Below, one piece after another: positions 19,261 through 28,676 of a DNA stretch of 64,000 bases. Position 1 is the stretch's first letter. The number at the start of each line of letters is the position of its first letter. Below the pieces are notes generated by a model. The model made no database searches, was not told the origin of the DNA, and worked only from the letters and a program-made list of their open reading frames with translations. Source of the DNA: Rheinheimera aquimaris (lineage in GTDB: Bacteria; Pseudomonadota; Gammaproteobacteria; Enterobacterales; Alteromonadaceae); NCBI RefSeq assembly GCF_020531985.1, contig NZ_JAJAVQ010000003.1:248001-312000 (forward strand), given 5' to 3'. The translations under genes were made by a program, and so were the position numbers.

Positions 19261-19907
19261 CTGATTAAACCAAGCTCCAGTGCCAGCAATACGGCCCGGG
19301 TGCGATCGCGCACCCCGAGTTTAGCCAGTATCGCTGAGCACTGGTTCTTAACAGTACCTTCAGATTTATACAGTGCCGAAGCAATTTCTTTATTGCTGTA
19401 ACCGGCAGCCATCAGCTGCAGTATCTCCAATTCCTTTTCAGTTAAAGGTTCAAGCGTAGCTGGCATAGTAAAAGTGCTGTCACTGCTTTTTACCGTTTCC
19501 AGCAAACGCTGGGTAATGTTCGGCGCAAACCAGCTGCCGCCCTGTGCCAGCGTAGCAATAGCCTCTATCAGCGTATCAAGCGACACATCTTTTAATAAAA
19601 AACCACGCGCACCGCAGCTGATACTTTTCAGTACCAGTCCGTGCTCATCAAAAGTTGTCAGAATGAGCACGGGTATATTGATACCGGCTTGCTGCAGCGC
19701 ACCAAGCGTTTGAATACCATTCATTACCGGCATGGATAAATCCAGCAAAATCACATCAGGTTGCAATTGCCGGCAACCTTCAACCACACCACTACCATCA
19801 CTGTACTCGCCAACAACGCGTACACTGGCGCACAAACCCAGTAGTGCTTTAATGCCATCACGGATAAGCTTCTGATCATCAACCAGTATTACGTTATGCA
19901 CTGTCAC
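19257..19907 (-). CDS. NarL/LuxR-type response regulator
   Basis: A 216-residue two-domain regulator. The receiver domain has the acidic pair Asp10-Asp11 in [11 protein letters not shown], the phospho-acceptor Asp56 in [13 protein letters not shown], and the conserved Thr and Lys ([15 protein letters not shown]). The C-terminal LuxR helix-turn-helix begins [22 protein letters not shown]. It is the output partner of the overlapping kinase upstream (14-base overlap). The target genes are unknown; the divergently placed membrane protein at 21166 is a candidate by position only. Confidence 0.93.
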   Translation of the reverse strand: MTVHNVILVDDQKLIRDGIKALLGLCASVRVVGEYSDGSGVVEGCRQLQPDVILLDLSMPVMNGIQTLGALQQAGINIPVLILTTFDEHGLVLKSISCGARGFLLKDVSLDTLIEAIATLAQGGSWFAPNITQRLLETVKSSDSTFTMPATLEPLTEKELEILQLMAAGYSNKEIASALYKSEGTVKNQCSAILAKLGVRDRTRAVLLALELGLIS

Positions 19908-21036
19908 TCCCCCGATAGGGCAAACTTATGTTCAGCATCATCGCCTGCTTTTGTGTTGTGAGCACCAAACTGCCACCACATTCGTTAAGCCGCTCGTGCA
20001 TACCTTTAATACCATTGCCTGCCCGCCAGCGCGCCGGCAAGCTGCCATTGTCGAAGATCTGTAGCTTAAGGCAATCTTGTTCGGTAAACGCCCGGATAAA
20101 TACTTCGCTGGCGCCGCTGTGTTTTAAGCTGTTACTCAGAGCTTCCTGCACGATACACAGTAAATGGTGCGCCTGCTGCAGATCATGCAGCATAATATTC
20201 CCCGTAATAGCCAGGTTTACCTTCAGCTGCTCAGGTAACCATGCCAGCAAAGGTGCTATCGCATCCTGTAAAGATACATCAGTAAACTGGCGCATGGTAC
20301 TGACTGCCTCACGCACATCTGACAGCAATAATTTAGCCAGCTGATGGCACTTATCAATCTGTGTTTTGACGTCGCCGTCAGTTAAGTGACCTGCTACCTG
20401 CAGTTGTATTGTCAAAGCCGTTAAATGATGACCGACAAGATCATGTAAGTTGCGGGCAATCCGCGTACGCTCAGCCTGTCGCGACGCCCCTTGCAACAGT
20501 TGCTGTGTCGCCTGCAATTGCTGATGCTTCAATTCGAGCTCTTCTTTAGCTGCTTTTGCGTCCCGGCTGGCACTTTGCACCAACACCGCAAACACATGAA
20601 AACAGCCATTTAGCAATGCTGTGATCCAGACACTGTGACCGTTTTGCCAGGCTACAATGCTGTACCATGTCGCCACTACCACAAGCACGACCAACATCGC
20701 CCGGCCGGTAGACATCACAAACGGCAGCATAGCCACCCAGATAATGGTCAGTACAGAAAAAAAATCAAAGTAGTTAGCGGGCAAGTACAACAGCAAGGCA
20801 AATGCAATGAGCAGTTGTATTACTAATAGAGCACGGCCATAGCGCCCAGATAAAGTGTAACGTCCCTGACCGCGCGTCAGCAAAAAGAATAAGCCGCCGT
20901 AGCTGATAAACAGCAGGTGCGCAGCCAGCCAGCTCTGGCCCGGCGTGATTTTATGCAGAATATAAAAACTGATGCCATAAACTGCCAGCCAGGTGGCCAA
21001 CCCCGCCAGAACGGCAAAATCATATTGTTTTTTCAT
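19894..21036 (-). CDS. Sensor histidine kinase, HisKA_3 (NarX/DesK-like)
   Basis: A roughly 380-residue inner-membrane kinase. About six hydrophobic segments fill residues 10-150, with no large periplasmic loop, suggesting sensing of a membrane or intramembrane signal as in DesK. A linking coiled coil (AKEELELKHQQLQATQQLL) leads to the dimerisation helix with phospho-acceptor His198 in ARNLHDLVGHHLTAL. The GHKL ATPase shows the N box NSLKHSGA and the G boxes DNGSLPA and GNGIKGMHERL. The ATG at 21036 replaces a TTG-initiated extension; the Shine-Dalgarno is poor either way. Confidence 0.9.
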   Translation of the reverse strand: MKKQYDFAVLAGLATWLAVYGISFYILHKITPGQSWLAAHLLFISYGGLFFLLTRGQGRYTLSGRYGRALLVIQLLIAFALLLYLPANYFDFFSVLTIIWVAMLPFVMSTGRAMLVVLVVVATWYSIVAWQNGHSVWITALLNGCFHVFAVLVQSASRDAKAAKEELELKHQQLQATQQLLQGASRQAERTRIARNLHDLVGHHLTALTIQLQVAGHLTDGDVKTQIDKCHQLAKLLLSDVREAVSTMRQFTDVSLQDAIAPLLAWLPEQLKVNLAITGNIMLHDLQQAHHLLCIVQEALSNSLKHSGASEVFIRAFTEQDCLKLQIFDNGSLPARWRAGNGIKGMHERLNECGGSLVLTTQKQAMMLNISLPYRGSDSA

Positions 21037-21165
21037 AAGTGCATTATGCAAGATGCTGACATAACAGCAATATGCCAGAAGTCATAGTGAAAAATCCTGA
21101 CTTATGGCACCTGCCTTAATAAAAGTTGCCGGGTAAGCTTTTGCTATCAATCACGGAGGCTTATT

Positions 21166-21927
21166 ATGCACACACTTTATACCGTCTTACTTTACCTGCA
21201 CATTACGCTCGGTGCTGTGGCTTTGTTACTTTACTGGCTTCCTATCATAGTGCGTAAAGGCAGTAAACTTCATATCAGCGCGGGCAATATTTTTTATTAC
21301 ATTATGCTGCTGGTGTCGGGCTCCGGCGTGGTATTAAGTTCACTGGGCTTAGCTGACCCGGTTGCTATTTATGCTGCAGGAAAACAGTTAAACCCTGAAC
21401 AAATACAACGCATGCTGGTGTGGCGGGTGCCGCTATCGCAATTTCTATTACTGCTTAGCCTGTTAACCTGGGTCACTGTGCGCCACGCTATTGGCGTACT
21501 TCGCACCAAACATAACCGGGCGCTGCTGCGGCGCTGGAACTATCAAGGCCCGGTGTTTTTGCTGTTCCCTACTGCTTTATATGTTGCCTGGCAAGGGCTA
21601 AGTGTCGGTATGCCATTGTTAATCATCTTTGCCGGCGTCAGTTTAGTAACGGCGTCCACAATCAGTTGGTATGTGTACAAAGCAGAAGTCAGCCCGCGCG
21701 CCTGGATTATCGAGCATTTCAGTGCCATGGTAGGCAGCGGTATCGCGGTTTACACAGCATTTTTCGCCGCAGGCGGGCGCAGAATATTGGCGCAGTGGCT
21801 ACCTGGCGACTGGCAGTTAATCAGCTGGCTGGCTGCACCGGTTATTGGCACAGCGGTACTCCTGAGTTTAAAGGGCTATTACAAACGCAAATATAAAGTC
21901 GCACCGCAGAAAGCTTTACAACCTTGA
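21166..21927 (+). CDS. Seven-helix inner-membrane protein of unknown function
   Basis: A 253-residue hydrophobic protein with about seven membrane spans and conserved-looking His residues near the start (LYLHITLGAVALLLYWLP) and in the loop KLHISAGNIFYY. The layout resembles DUF2306-type membrane proteins, some of which may bind heme, but I cannot assign a role. A strong GGAGG precedes the ATG by seven bases. It is divergent from the histidine kinase and followed at 47 bases by an SDR gene. Confidence 0.75.
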   Translation: MHTLYTVLLYLHITLGAVALLLYWLPIIVRKGSKLHISAGNIFYYIMLLVSGSGVVLSSLGLADPVAIYAAGKQLNPEQIQRMLVWRVPLSQFLLLLSLLTWVTVRHAIGVLRTKHNRALLRRWNYQGPVFLLFPTALYVAWQGLSVGMPLLIIFAGVSLVTASTISWYVYKAEVSPRAWIIEHFSAMVGSGIAVYTAFFAAGGRRILAQWLPGDWQLISWLAAPVIGTAVLLSLKGYYKRKYKVAPQKALQP

Positions 21928-21974
21928 TGCTACTGGCTTAATGTCGGGTTTAATCAGGCGAACAGAGCAGCACT

Positions 21975-22778
21975 ATGATAAACCCGGCCATACACAACAA
22001 AGTTATCTGGATCACTGGCGCTTCTGGTGGTATTGGCGAAGCCCTGGCCCGGGAGCTGGCGGCAGATGGTGCCAGGTTAGTGCTCAGTGCCAGGCGCCTT
22101 CACGAACTGGAACGGGTTAAGGCAAGCCTCGCCAATAGTCAGCAGCATTTATTACTTCCATTAGATATTACCGACGTTAATGCAGTATCAGCAGCCATCG
22201 CGGCGATAACGCAGCAAATAGGTGGCCTTGACTGGCTGATCAATAATGCTGGCATCAGCCAGCGCGCACTGATAACTGACACCACGGCGCAAACAGATCG
22301 CACACTGTTCGATGTCGATTACTTTGCTCAGATCCACCTGACCCGCAGCGCATTACCGCTACTGCTGGCGGACGGCGGCGGGAAAGTGGTATTTATCTCA
22401 TCAGTTGCGGGTTTAGTCGGTACTCAATATCGAGGCAGCTACTCAGCAGCTAAAGCAGCTTTGCATTTGTGGGCAAACAGCCTGCGGGCAGAACTGTTTG
22501 ATAAAGGCCTGCAGGTGGCAACGATTTTTCCGGGTTTCGTTAAAACCGATGTATCACGTAATGCGCTAACCGGAGATGGTTCTGCTCTTGGTAGCATGGA
22601 CGATGCCCAGGCCAATGCCATGACGGCAGAAGCCTTTGCTGAAAAAGCCGTTAAAGCGCTGCTGAAAGGTAAAAACTATATTGTTATCGGCGGCTTGAAA
22701 GAACGCCTCGGCGCCCTGGTCTCGCGCTTATCGCCGGAACTGATGTATAAAATGGTGCGTAACAGCAAGGTTCGTTAA
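21975..22778 (+). CDS. SDR family oxidoreductase
   Basis: A 267-residue classical short-chain dehydrogenase: TGASGGIGEALA cofactor motif, NNAG in WLINNAGIS, catalytic Ser in VFISSVAG and YSAAK. The C-terminal region (GGLKERLGALVSRLSPELMYKMV) resembles the membrane-associated DHRS7/YqjQ-like subgroup, often acting on lipids or steroids. The substrate is unknown. It probably forms a transcription unit with the membrane protein upstream. Confidence 0.85.
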   Translation: MINPAIHNKVIWITGASGGIGEALARELAADGARLVLSARRLHELERVKASLANSQQHLLLPLDITDVNAVSAAIAAITQQIGGLDWLINNAGISQRALITDTTAQTDRTLFDVDYFAQIHLTRSALPLLLADGGGKVVFISSVAGLVGTQYRGSYSAAKAALHLWANSLRAELFDKGLQVATIFPGFVKTDVSRNALTGDGSALGSMDDAQANAMTAEAFAEKAVKALLKGKNYIVIGGLKERLGALVSRLSPELMYKMVRNSKVR

Positions 22779-22940
22779 CATAAAACCATTTATTCACCAA
22801 CAAAACAAACCAGCCAACCATAAAAATAACAATAAAAATAAATTCTTTACACAAATTTACCTGATACTTATACTGAACGGCGAAAAATGCACCAATAGAT
22901 ATATAACTCACTGTTTATTATAAAACTAATGGAGTCTTCT

Positions 22941-23228
22941 ATGTTCAGGGAAATATCGACAATCGCGTTGATTGTCTCGGTAACCGCTTGCTCTTCCGTT
23001 ACCATTCATCCACAAGCCAGCAGCAAACTCGCCAAAGAACCAACTTATATTGATTCTAAACCGTTTTATTTATGGGGTATTGTGGGAGAGCATCACGTTG
23101 ATGTTAATACTATCTGTAATGGCGCAGAGCCAAAACAAATGCAATCACAACAAACCTTTACCGATGGCTTGCTTGGATTAGTAACACTGGGCATCTATTA
23201 CCCACACACTGCCAAAGTCTGGTGCTGA
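22941..23228 (+). CDS. Bor-like lipoprotein
   Basis: A 95-residue protein with a signal peptide ending in lipobox-like VTAC. The mature part closely follows phage lambda Bor: a strand FYLWGIVGEHHVDVNTIC, then QQTFTDGLLGLVTLGIYYPHTAKVWC, where lambda Bor has QQTFVNGLLGFITLGIY and ends in C. Bor family lipoproteins sit in the outer membrane; lambda Bor increases serum survival. The ATG at 22941 follows GGAG; the upstream ATG at 22929 contains that site. The two conserved cysteines in the mature protein are kept. Confidence 0.82.
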   Translation: MFREISTIALIVSVTACSSVTIHPQASSKLAKEPTYIDSKPFYLWGIVGEHHVDVNTICNGAEPKQMQSQQTFTDGLLGLVTLGIYYPHTAKVWC

Positions 23229-23242
23229 TTAGGAGCTACATT

Positions 23243-23569
23243 ATGAATTATAAAATAGGACTATCAGCAGCCCTTTGTGTCGTGCTTAATGCCTGCAGCA
23301 CCATTCACTTTGACCGAAATACAGACAAGCAAGCAGAATCTGTCACCTATCAGCAGTGGCATCACAACTTTTTCTTTGCTTTGTATGAAGGCAGCAAACC
23401 GGTGAACCTGGTGGAGATCTGCCAACAGCAAGACTGGCAGTCTGTAAAAACTGAAGTGTCTTTTTTAAATGGTCTGGCTACAACGGTAGTAAATTACGTT
23501 GCGCCAATTTGGTACCCAAAGACCGTTGATGTCAGCTGTACGCCTTCTGAAATAAGCAATGTGAATTAG
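23243..23569 (+). CDS. Second, divergent Bor-like lipoprotein
   Basis: A 108-residue lipoprotein (lipobox LNAC) 14 bases after the first Bor-like gene. The same architecture is recognisable: HNFFFALYEGSKPVNLVEIC, then EVSFLNGLATTVVNYVAPIWYPKTVDVSC, so the two Cys and the FLNGL core are kept but the glycine-rich turn is rewritten. It looks like an old tandem duplication. The start at 23243 is preceded by AGGAG at eight bases. Function unknown. Confidence 0.72.
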   Translation: MNYKIGLSAALCVVLNACSTIHFDRNTDKQAESVTYQQWHHNFFFALYEGSKPVNLVEICQQQDWQSVKTEVSFLNGLATTVVNYVAPIWYPKTVDVSCTPSEISNVN

Positions 23570-23641
23570 CACTTTATTATCTGCCCAGGGTTATGAGTGT
23601 TGTGCCGTCACTCTGCCTGAGCTTAAACATATCCTGCTTAT

Positions 23642-24394
23642 TCAGGGGGTAACACCATCAAGAATGAGTTTTATGCCTAACAGCAACATAGAATAACTGA
23701 CGATGCTGTAAAGCATTCGTTCGCTAATACGGTGCTGCAAAACAATGCCCAGTTTTACACCAAGCCAAACCAATGGCAGGCTCAGCAAAGCATAACCCAG
23801 TAAAGCGGTATTGAGTTGGCCTAATAGTATGTATGGTGGCAGTTTCAACAGATTTACCGCAGCAAAAAACACCACAGCAGTAGCCAGGTACTGCTGCTTA
23901 GGCAATTGTTGTGGTAACAAATACATATTTAATGGTGGCCCACCTGCGTGGGCAATAAAACTTGTAAAACCGCTTAACGCACCTAGCACTCGCCCGGCGA
24001 TAGATGATGTAAAGTGTGATTGATTAACCACTTTAAACAGCATATTCAGGGCAAATAGCAAGGTAATAATACCGAGTAACAGGCGCAAACCCGCTTCGTC
24101 CAAAGAGCCAAAACTGATATAGCCCAACACAATGCCAACTACTGCAGCCGGTAGTAACAGCATTAAATGCGCCCTACTGTGCTGTCCCCACCATTGCCGG
24201 AGGCTAAGCACATCAGCAATGATCAAAATCGGGAGCAACAGCGCAGCAGCAAAGGCAGGGCTTACCACCAGAGACATTAAAGGCACAGTGATGCCACCAA
24301 TAGCGCCAGCAAAACCGGATTTGGAAATGCCGGTAATCAGTACTGCCAGTGCAATCACCACAACGGTCAGCACCGAATTTAACTCTGCTGTCAC
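23642..24394 (-). CDS. TauE/SafE family permease
   Basis: A 250-residue inner-membrane protein with about eight helices in two related halves: the N-terminal GISKSGFAGAIGGITVPLMSL and the second-half FTSFIAHAGGPPLNMYLLP, the family's paired glycine-rich motifs (quoted here as GISKSGFAG and HAGGPPLNMYL). TauE/SafE proteins export sulfite, sulfoacetate and other organic anions. No sulfonate genes are adjacent, so the substrate is open. Confidence 0.9.
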   Translation of the reverse strand: MTAELNSVLTVVVIALAVLITGISKSGFAGAIGGITVPLMSLVVSPAFAAALLLPILIIADVLSLRQWWGQHSRAHLMLLLPAAVVGIVLGYISFGSLDEAGLRLLLGIITLLFALNMLFKVVNQSHFTSSIAGRVLGALSGFTSFIAHAGGPPLNMYLLPQQLPKQQYLATAVVFFAAVNLLKLPPYILLGQLNTALLGYALLSLPLVWLGVKLGIVLQHRISERMLYSIVSYSMLLLGIKLILDGVTP

Positions 24395-24415
24395 TTAATC
24401 TCTCTCAACGTAACA

Positions 24416-24440
24416 ATAAAGGCGCTTAATGCGCCTTGAT
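24416..24440 (-). terminator. Possible terminator after rluB
   Basis: AAGGCGC ttaat GCGCCTT hairpin 11-30 bases after the rluB stop. The flanking T/A tract is short. Confidence 0.45.
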
Positions 24441-24450
24441 TCTTTTGATA

Positions 24451-25449
24451 TTAACCTCTGCCTTCACGGCTGGGCTTTTTGCCGGTAGGCTGGCGCTGTG
24501 GCTTTCCTCTGGCGGGTGCTGGTTTCTGCCGCGTGGCAGTTTTGTTAGCGTCTGTCTTTTCAACAGACTTACGTTCTTTCGGTTTACGCTCCGGGCTTTT
24601 CTCGGCGATCTGATGCTTGCGCACTGCCCGCTTCATACTGGCCATGCGGCGTCGGCGCTCGTCTCTGTCTTCCGGTTTCACTAAGGTGGCCACTTCCGGC
24701 GCCAGGCTGACTAACTTTCGCAGGTAGTTCACTTCGTCGAGTGGGTATTCTGCATAACCACCGGCCGGCAAGTGCTTAGGTAATAATAAATCGCCATAGC
24801 GTACCCGGATTAAGCGGCTAACCACCGCACCTTGCGACTCCCACATCCGGCGCACTTCGCGGTTGCGGCCTTCTGTCAACACAACATGGAACCAACGGTT
24901 AATACCTTCACCCGGTAAGGCTTTAATTTTTTTGAAATTCGCTTTGCCATCTTCGAGCTCAACGCCAGTGCGCAAGCGCTGGATCATAGCATCGTTAATC
25001 TCACCAAATACCCGAACCGCGTATTCACGCTCGACTTCGAACTTAGGGTGCATCAGGCGGTTGGCCAGTTCACCGTCAGTGGTAAATAGCAGCAAACCCG
25101 AGGTATTAATATCAAGCCGGCCAATGGCAATCCAACGTGCGCCTTTGATATTGGGTAAGCGGGAAAATACTGTTGGCCGACCTTCAGGGTCGGTTCGTGA
25201 ACAAATCTCACCTTCTGGTTTGTGATACGCCAGCACGCGACAAATTTGTTGCTCTTCACTGGCAATCTGTACCGGATGCCCATCAACCCTTACCTGCTGG
25301 TTTGGGCTAACACGATCACCCAGCGTTGCTGGTTTACCATCAACGGTCACACGGCCGCCGCTTATCCACTCTTCCATTTCCCGGCGGGAGCCAAGACCAG
25401 CGCGGGCCAGCACTTTTTGCAGTTTCTCGCTAGCGGTTTTATCACTCAT
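24451..25449 (-). CDS. rluB: 23S rRNA pseudouridine(2605) synthase
   Basis: A 332-residue RsuA-family enzyme. The N-terminal S4 RNA-binding domain begins [21 protein letters not shown], and the catalytic motif [19 protein letters not shown] carries the active-site Asp. A later [12 protein letters not shown] segment is typical of RluB/RsuA. The last 70 residues are a Lys/Arg/Pro-rich tail, commonly found in RluB. RluB makes pseudouridine at position 2605 of 23S rRNA. The start shares a base with the scpB stop (TGATG). Confidence 0.95.
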   Translation of the reverse strand: MSDKTASEKLQKVLARAGLGSRREMEEWISGGRVTVDGKPATLGDRVSPNQQVRVDGHPVQIASEEQQICRVLAYHKPEGEICSRTDPEGRPTVFSRLPNIKGARWIAIGRLDINTSGLLLFTTDGELANRLMHPKFEVEREYAVRVFGEINDAMIQRLRTGVELEDGKANFKKIKALPGEGINRWFHVVLTEGRNREVRRMWESQGAVVSRLIRVRYGDLLLPKHLPAGGYAEYPLDEVNYLRKLVSLAPEVATLVKPEDRDERRRRMASMKRAVRKHQIAEKSPERKPKERKSVEKTDANKTATRQKPAPARGKPQRQPTGKKPSREGRG

Positions 25450-26033
25450 CAGTGTAATTCTCCTGTCGTCACGACGGTGTCTGCCAAATCCAGGCTTATC
25501 GCCTGAAATTCTGGCAAGGGGGGTAACTGGGTTAAGCTTTTTAACCCAAAATAATCTAAAAATTCTTTGGTGGTGGCATAAAGCCCCGGCCTGCCCGGCA
25601 CCTCTTTATGACCTACCACCTTAACCCAGCCTCGGTCCAGCAAAGTGCGCATAATCTGGCTGCTAACCGAAACGCCACGAATATCTTCTATCTCGCCACG
25701 GGTAATGGGCTGGCGGTACGCTATCAATGCCAGTGTTTCCAGCACCGCCCGCGAATAGCGCGGCGAGCGCTCTGGCCAAAGCCTTGCTAAATAATCACTT
25801 AACTCAGGCCGGGTAATAAAACGGTAACCTGATGCCGTTTGGTTTAGTGTAACGCCGCGCCCGGCATAGTCCTGTAGCAACCTTGCTAAGGTGTCATTCA
25901 GGCGTTTTTTGCTGATGTTCAGCCCATCCAGCACTGTTGACTGTATATCGTCTTGGCTAAGAGGTTTGTCAGCTGCGAAAATAGCAGCCTCAACCAACTG
26001 CATTAACTGAACATCATTAATTTTGCCCGCCAT
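25449..26033 (-). CDS. scpB: Segregation and condensation protein B
   Basis: A 194-residue two-winged-helix protein: [13 protein letters not shown] near the start and [24 protein letters not shown] in the middle are diagnostic of ScpB. It joins ScpA and an SMC ATPase to form the condensin that compacts and separates chromosomes. The start overlaps the scpA stop by one base (TAATG), and the stop overlaps the rluB start the same way, so translation of the three is coupled. Confidence 0.95.
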   Translation of the reverse strand: MAGKINDVQLMQLVEAAIFAADKPLSQDDIQSTVLDGLNISKKRLNDTLARLLQDYAGRGVTLNQTASGYRFITRPELSDYLARLWPERSPRYSRAVLETLALIAYRQPITRGEIEDIRGVSVSSQIMRTLLDRGWVKVVGHKEVPGRPGLYATTKEFLDYFGLKSLTQLPPLPEFQAISLDLADTVVTTGELH

Positions 26034-26872
26034 TATGCCTCAGTATCCTTTAATTTGACATGGATCTGGCCGTACGCCTGCACCTGAATAATTTCTATCA
26101 GCTTTTCTTTGGTTAGCTCCAGCATCGCCAGAAATGTAACTACCACACCTTCACGGCCTTCACTGATATCAAAACAGGCAGAAAATGCCAGATAGCCCTG
26201 ATGGCTACTGAGTAAATCCAGAATTCGGCTCATGCGTTCACGGGTAGATAAATGTTCACGTTTTATATGATGATGCTGAAAATCCTTCGCCCGTTTGACA
26301 ATATCTTTCAACGCCAGCGCCAGCTCGCCCAATTCCACGTCAGGCAAAATCAGCAGCGGTGCAAAATTGTCCGCCAGACTGGCATTGCCGGTAAAATGAT
26401 CACGCTCGTCCCGCGGTAAGCTGTCAAGCCCAGACGCGGCCTGTTTGAACACTTCATATTCCTGCAGGCGGCGAATCAGTTCGGCTCTGGGGTCGGCTTC
26501 TTCATCATCTGCCTCGGTATGGCGTGGCAACAGCAAGCGTGATTTGATCTCCGCCAGCATCGCTGCCATTACCAGATACTCTGCCGCCAGTTCAAAATTC
26601 AGCCCCTGCATCAGGTCAATATATTCCATATACTGCAGCGTAATTTCATTTACCGGTAAATCGACAATATCAAACTTATGCTTGCGTATAAGGTAGAGCA
26701 GAAAGTCCAACGGCCCTTCAAAGGCATCAAGCAGGATCTCCAGCGCATCGGGCGGAATATATAAGTCTTCCGGACGCTCCAACACAGCTTCACCGCGTAC
26801 AAACGCCAGTGGCAACGGCTGCTGTATCGTTAAACTGTCTGGTTGCACAGTGTCTGGCGGAGTATCGCTCAA
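26033..26872 (-). CDS. scpA: Segregation and condensation protein A
   Basis: A 279-residue kleisin. The N-terminal domain shows FEGPLDFLLYLIRKHKFDI and LAAEYLVMAAMLAEIKSRLLLP, which bind the SMC head-proximal coil; the C-terminal winged helix (VVTFLAMLELTKEKLIEI) binds the other SMC head. The ScpA kleisin bridges SMC and ScpB. Presence of ScpAB alongside rluB and yciO is common in gammaproteobacteria that lack MukBEF. Confidence 0.95.
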   Translation of the reverse strand: MSDTPPDTVQPDSLTIQQPLPLAFVRGEAVLERPEDLYIPPDALEILLDAFEGPLDFLLYLIRKHKFDIVDLPVNEITLQYMEYIDLMQGLNFELAAEYLVMAAMLAEIKSRLLLPRHTEADDEEADPRAELIRRLQEYEVFKQAASGLDSLPRDERDHFTGNASLADNFAPLLILPDVELGELALALKDIVKRAKDFQHHHIKREHLSTRERMSRILDLLSSHQGYLAFSACFDISEGREGVVVTFLAMLELTKEKLIEIIQVQAYGQIHVKLKDTEA

Positions 26873-26894
26873 GGTTGGCCCTTATAACTCACGC

Positions 26895-27515
26895 TTAGCG
26901 AAACGGCGCCGGGTCGCCACAGCCTTCGCGCAGCACTACCGGTTCATCGTCAGACAAATCAATTACCGTGGTTGGCGACTCACCGATGACACCACCGTGC
27001 AGTATTAAACTAACCTGCTTTTCCAGCCGGGCACGCATATCTTCAGGGTCGCTCTCGGCAAACTCTTCGCCCGGTAAAATCAAGCTGGTGCTTAGCAGCG
27101 GCTCTCCCAGCTCTTCGAGCAACGCCAGCGCAATTTTATTCTGTGGAATACGCAGACCAATGGTTTTCTTTTTGTCATTCAGTAAGCGCTTTGGCACTTC
27201 TTTCGTACCACGTAAAATAAAGGTATAAGCGCCCGGCGTATTGTTTTTTATCAGGCGAAAGGCCGCGTTTTCTACTTTGGCATACACTGAAAGCTCAGAT
27301 AAATCACGGCACATCAGCGTAAAGTGATGTTCACCGCTTACCTGGCGGATCTGTAAAATACGTTCCATCGCGCTTTTATCGCCTACATGGCAGCCCAGTG
27401 CATAACCGCTGTCTGTCGGGTAAATCACTACGCCGCCCTGCTGGATAATTTGTACTGCCTGCTTTAGCAAACGCTGTTGCGGGGTTTCCGGGTGAATATG
27501 AAAAAATTGGCTCAT
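26895..27515 (-). CDS. yciO: YciO (Sua5/YrdC-type) protein
   Basis: A 206-residue YrdC-fold protein: IIQQGGVVIYPTDSGYALG near the start, HHFTLMCRDLSELS, then NNTPGAYTFILRGTKEVPK and TIGLRIPQN. It resembles E. coli YciO more than TsaC (TsaC has a K-x-R and SxN set). YciO is related to the threonylcarbamoyl-AMP synthases for tRNA t6A, but its own activity is weak or disputed. It sits in the rnm-yciO-scpAB-rluB cluster. Confidence 0.9.
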   Translation of the reverse strand: MSQFFHIHPETPQQRLLKQAVQIIQQGGVVIYPTDSGYALGCHVGDKSAMERILQIRQVSGEHHFTLMCRDLSELSVYAKVENAAFRLIKNNTPGAYTFILRGTKEVPKRLLNDKKKTIGLRIPQNKIALALLEELGEPLLSTSLILPGEEFAESDPEDMRARLEKQVSLILHGGVIGESPTTVIDLSDDEPVVLREGCGDPAPFR

Positions 27516-27547
27516 TAGTATTCTGCTTAAATAAAATTAAAGGCTAA

Positions 27548-28402
27548 TCAAGCGCTTTGCGCCTGGGCCACCTGCGGCCAATTCGCCCATACAGGAATAA
27601 CATCGTCGGTTAAATATAGGTTTTTTCCGATGTCATTCCAAGTTGTCACCTGATGAAAATCTGAACCGACCGATGCTGTCAGGCCATGCAGTTCACACAG
27701 AGCCCACAGCTCACGCTTTTGCACCGGCGTTTGTTGTGGCGAGATAATCTCAATAGCATCACCACCGGCGGCAGCAAACTGTTCCGCCAGCCGCTTTACC
27801 CACTTTGTGGTCAATTTGTATTTTAGCGGATGCGCCAGCACAGCCACTCCGCCAGCGTCATGGATCCACGCAATAGCCTCGGCCATGTCCACCCAATTAT
27901 TCGGCACATAACCTATTTTGCCCCGGCCAAGGTACTTCTTAAATACATTATCCATGGTGCTGGCTTTGCCAATACTGACCAGATGGCGGGCAAAATGCGC
28001 CCGGGTCAACGCCGCACCGTTTGCCAGCTTCAGCACTGCCGGCAACACATCAGGGATATTATTCTTCGCCAGCCGTCGTGCCATTTCTTCGGCGCGCACC
28101 ACTCTTGCCTGTTGCTGCGTAGCCAGGCGTTGTAAAAACAGCGGACAGTCAGGGGTAATATTCAACCCGACAATATGAATTTCCAACTGCTGCCAACTGG
28201 TAGAGATTTCTACACCATTGATAAGCGTCAGCGGCAAGTGCTGCGCTGCTATAGCTTCTCTGGCTGCAGTTAATCCGGCAACCGAATCATGATCGGTAAT
28301 CGCCAGTACATCTACGCCTTTTTCTGCGGCCCGTGCTACTAAATCCGCCGGCGACAGCACACCATCAGAGCACAGCGTATGGCTGTGTAAATCAATTTTC
28401 AT
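27548..28402 (-). CDS. rnm: PHP-domain RNase AM
   Basis: A 284-residue PHP metal-dependent phosphoesterase (YciV/TrpH family). Metal ligands are visible in KIDLHSHTLCSDG, AITDHDSVAG, GVEIST, VLAHPLKYK and VGSDFHQ, matching the three-metal PHP site. RNase AM degrades 3'-phosphoadenosine 5'-phosphate and processes 5' ends of rRNA. The start at 28402 follows GAGG; a GTG at 28408 would add two residues. It is divergent from the trp operon, as in E. coli. Confidence 0.92.
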   Translation of the reverse strand: MKIDLHSHTLCSDGVLSPADLVARAAEKGVDVLAITDHDSVAGLTAAREAIAAQHLPLTLINGVEISTSWQQLEIHIVGLNITPDCPLFLQRLATQQQARVVRAEEMARRLAKNNIPDVLPAVLKLANGAALTRAHFARHLVSIGKASTMDNVFKKYLGRGKIGYVPNNWVDMAEAIAWIHDAGGVAVLAHPLKYKLTTKWVKRLAEQFAAAGGDAIEIISPQQTPVQKRELWALCELHGLTASVGSDFHQVTTWNDIGKNLYLTDDVIPVWANWPQVAQAQSA

Positions 28403-28516
28403 CAGCACCTCAATATAAGGTTGCTATTGTCGCACAGCACAGACTTATCGCAAAGCCAGAGCGCAGCCATCCGGAAGCTTATACGCTTTTATTTCTGTGT
28501 TATAACAAATAAGCAC

Positions 28517-28546
28517 TTGACGCCGGCTACCGTTTTGCGGTTTTAT
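28517..28546 (+). promoter_or_regulatory. Probable trp operon promoter
   Basis: A -35 box TTGACG at 28517-28522 and a -10 like TTTTAT at 28541-28546, with an 18-base spacer, place transcription start about 25 bases before the leader peptide. No clear TrpR operator was recognised. Confidence 0.45.
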
Positions 28547-28577
28547 GTGGGCGTAATTAACGAGGTGGCTAAAGCTA

Positions 28578-28643
28578 ATGCAATTTATGACAACCCTTAA
28601 CCTGACTAACTGGTGGTGGCACATTCCCAACGGGCGTGTGTAG
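28578..28643 (+). CDS. trpL: trp operon leader peptide
   Basis: A 21-codon ORF with three consecutive Trp codons (TGGTGGTGG at 28611-28619) in the motif LTNWWWHIPNGRV and a TAG stop at 28641. It precedes a hairpin terminator and trpE. Ribosome stalling on the Trp codons when charged tRNATrp is scarce would allow read-through. A GAGGTGG site lies ten bases before the first ATG; a second in-frame ATG at 28587 is an alternative start. Confidence 0.93.
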   Translation: MQFMTTLNLTNWWWHIPNGRV

Positions 28644-28676
28644 GCGTTGTATTAGCTTTAATTACCGAAGCCCGTT
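28629..28676 (+). promoter_or_regulatory. trp antiterminator helix (regions 2 and 3)
   Basis: AACGGGC (28629-28635), just before the leader stop, is perfectly complementary to GCCCGTT (28670-28676), the left arm of the terminator. The two pairings exclude each other, as attenuation requires. Confidence 0.85.

Noticed and set aside
24436-24684. Plus-strand ORF opposite the rluB tail
   Set aside because: Hydrophobic reading of the Lys/Arg/Pro-coding tail of rluB, a usual artefact of such composition.
28500-28577. TrpR operator at the trp promoter
   Set aside because: No clear CTAGTTAACTAG-like palindrome is present around the -35/-10 region.
28445-28630. Minus-strand ORF over the trp promoter and leader
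   Set aside because: The same bases hold the trp promoter, leader peptide and attenuator on the plus strand, which explain the sequence fully.
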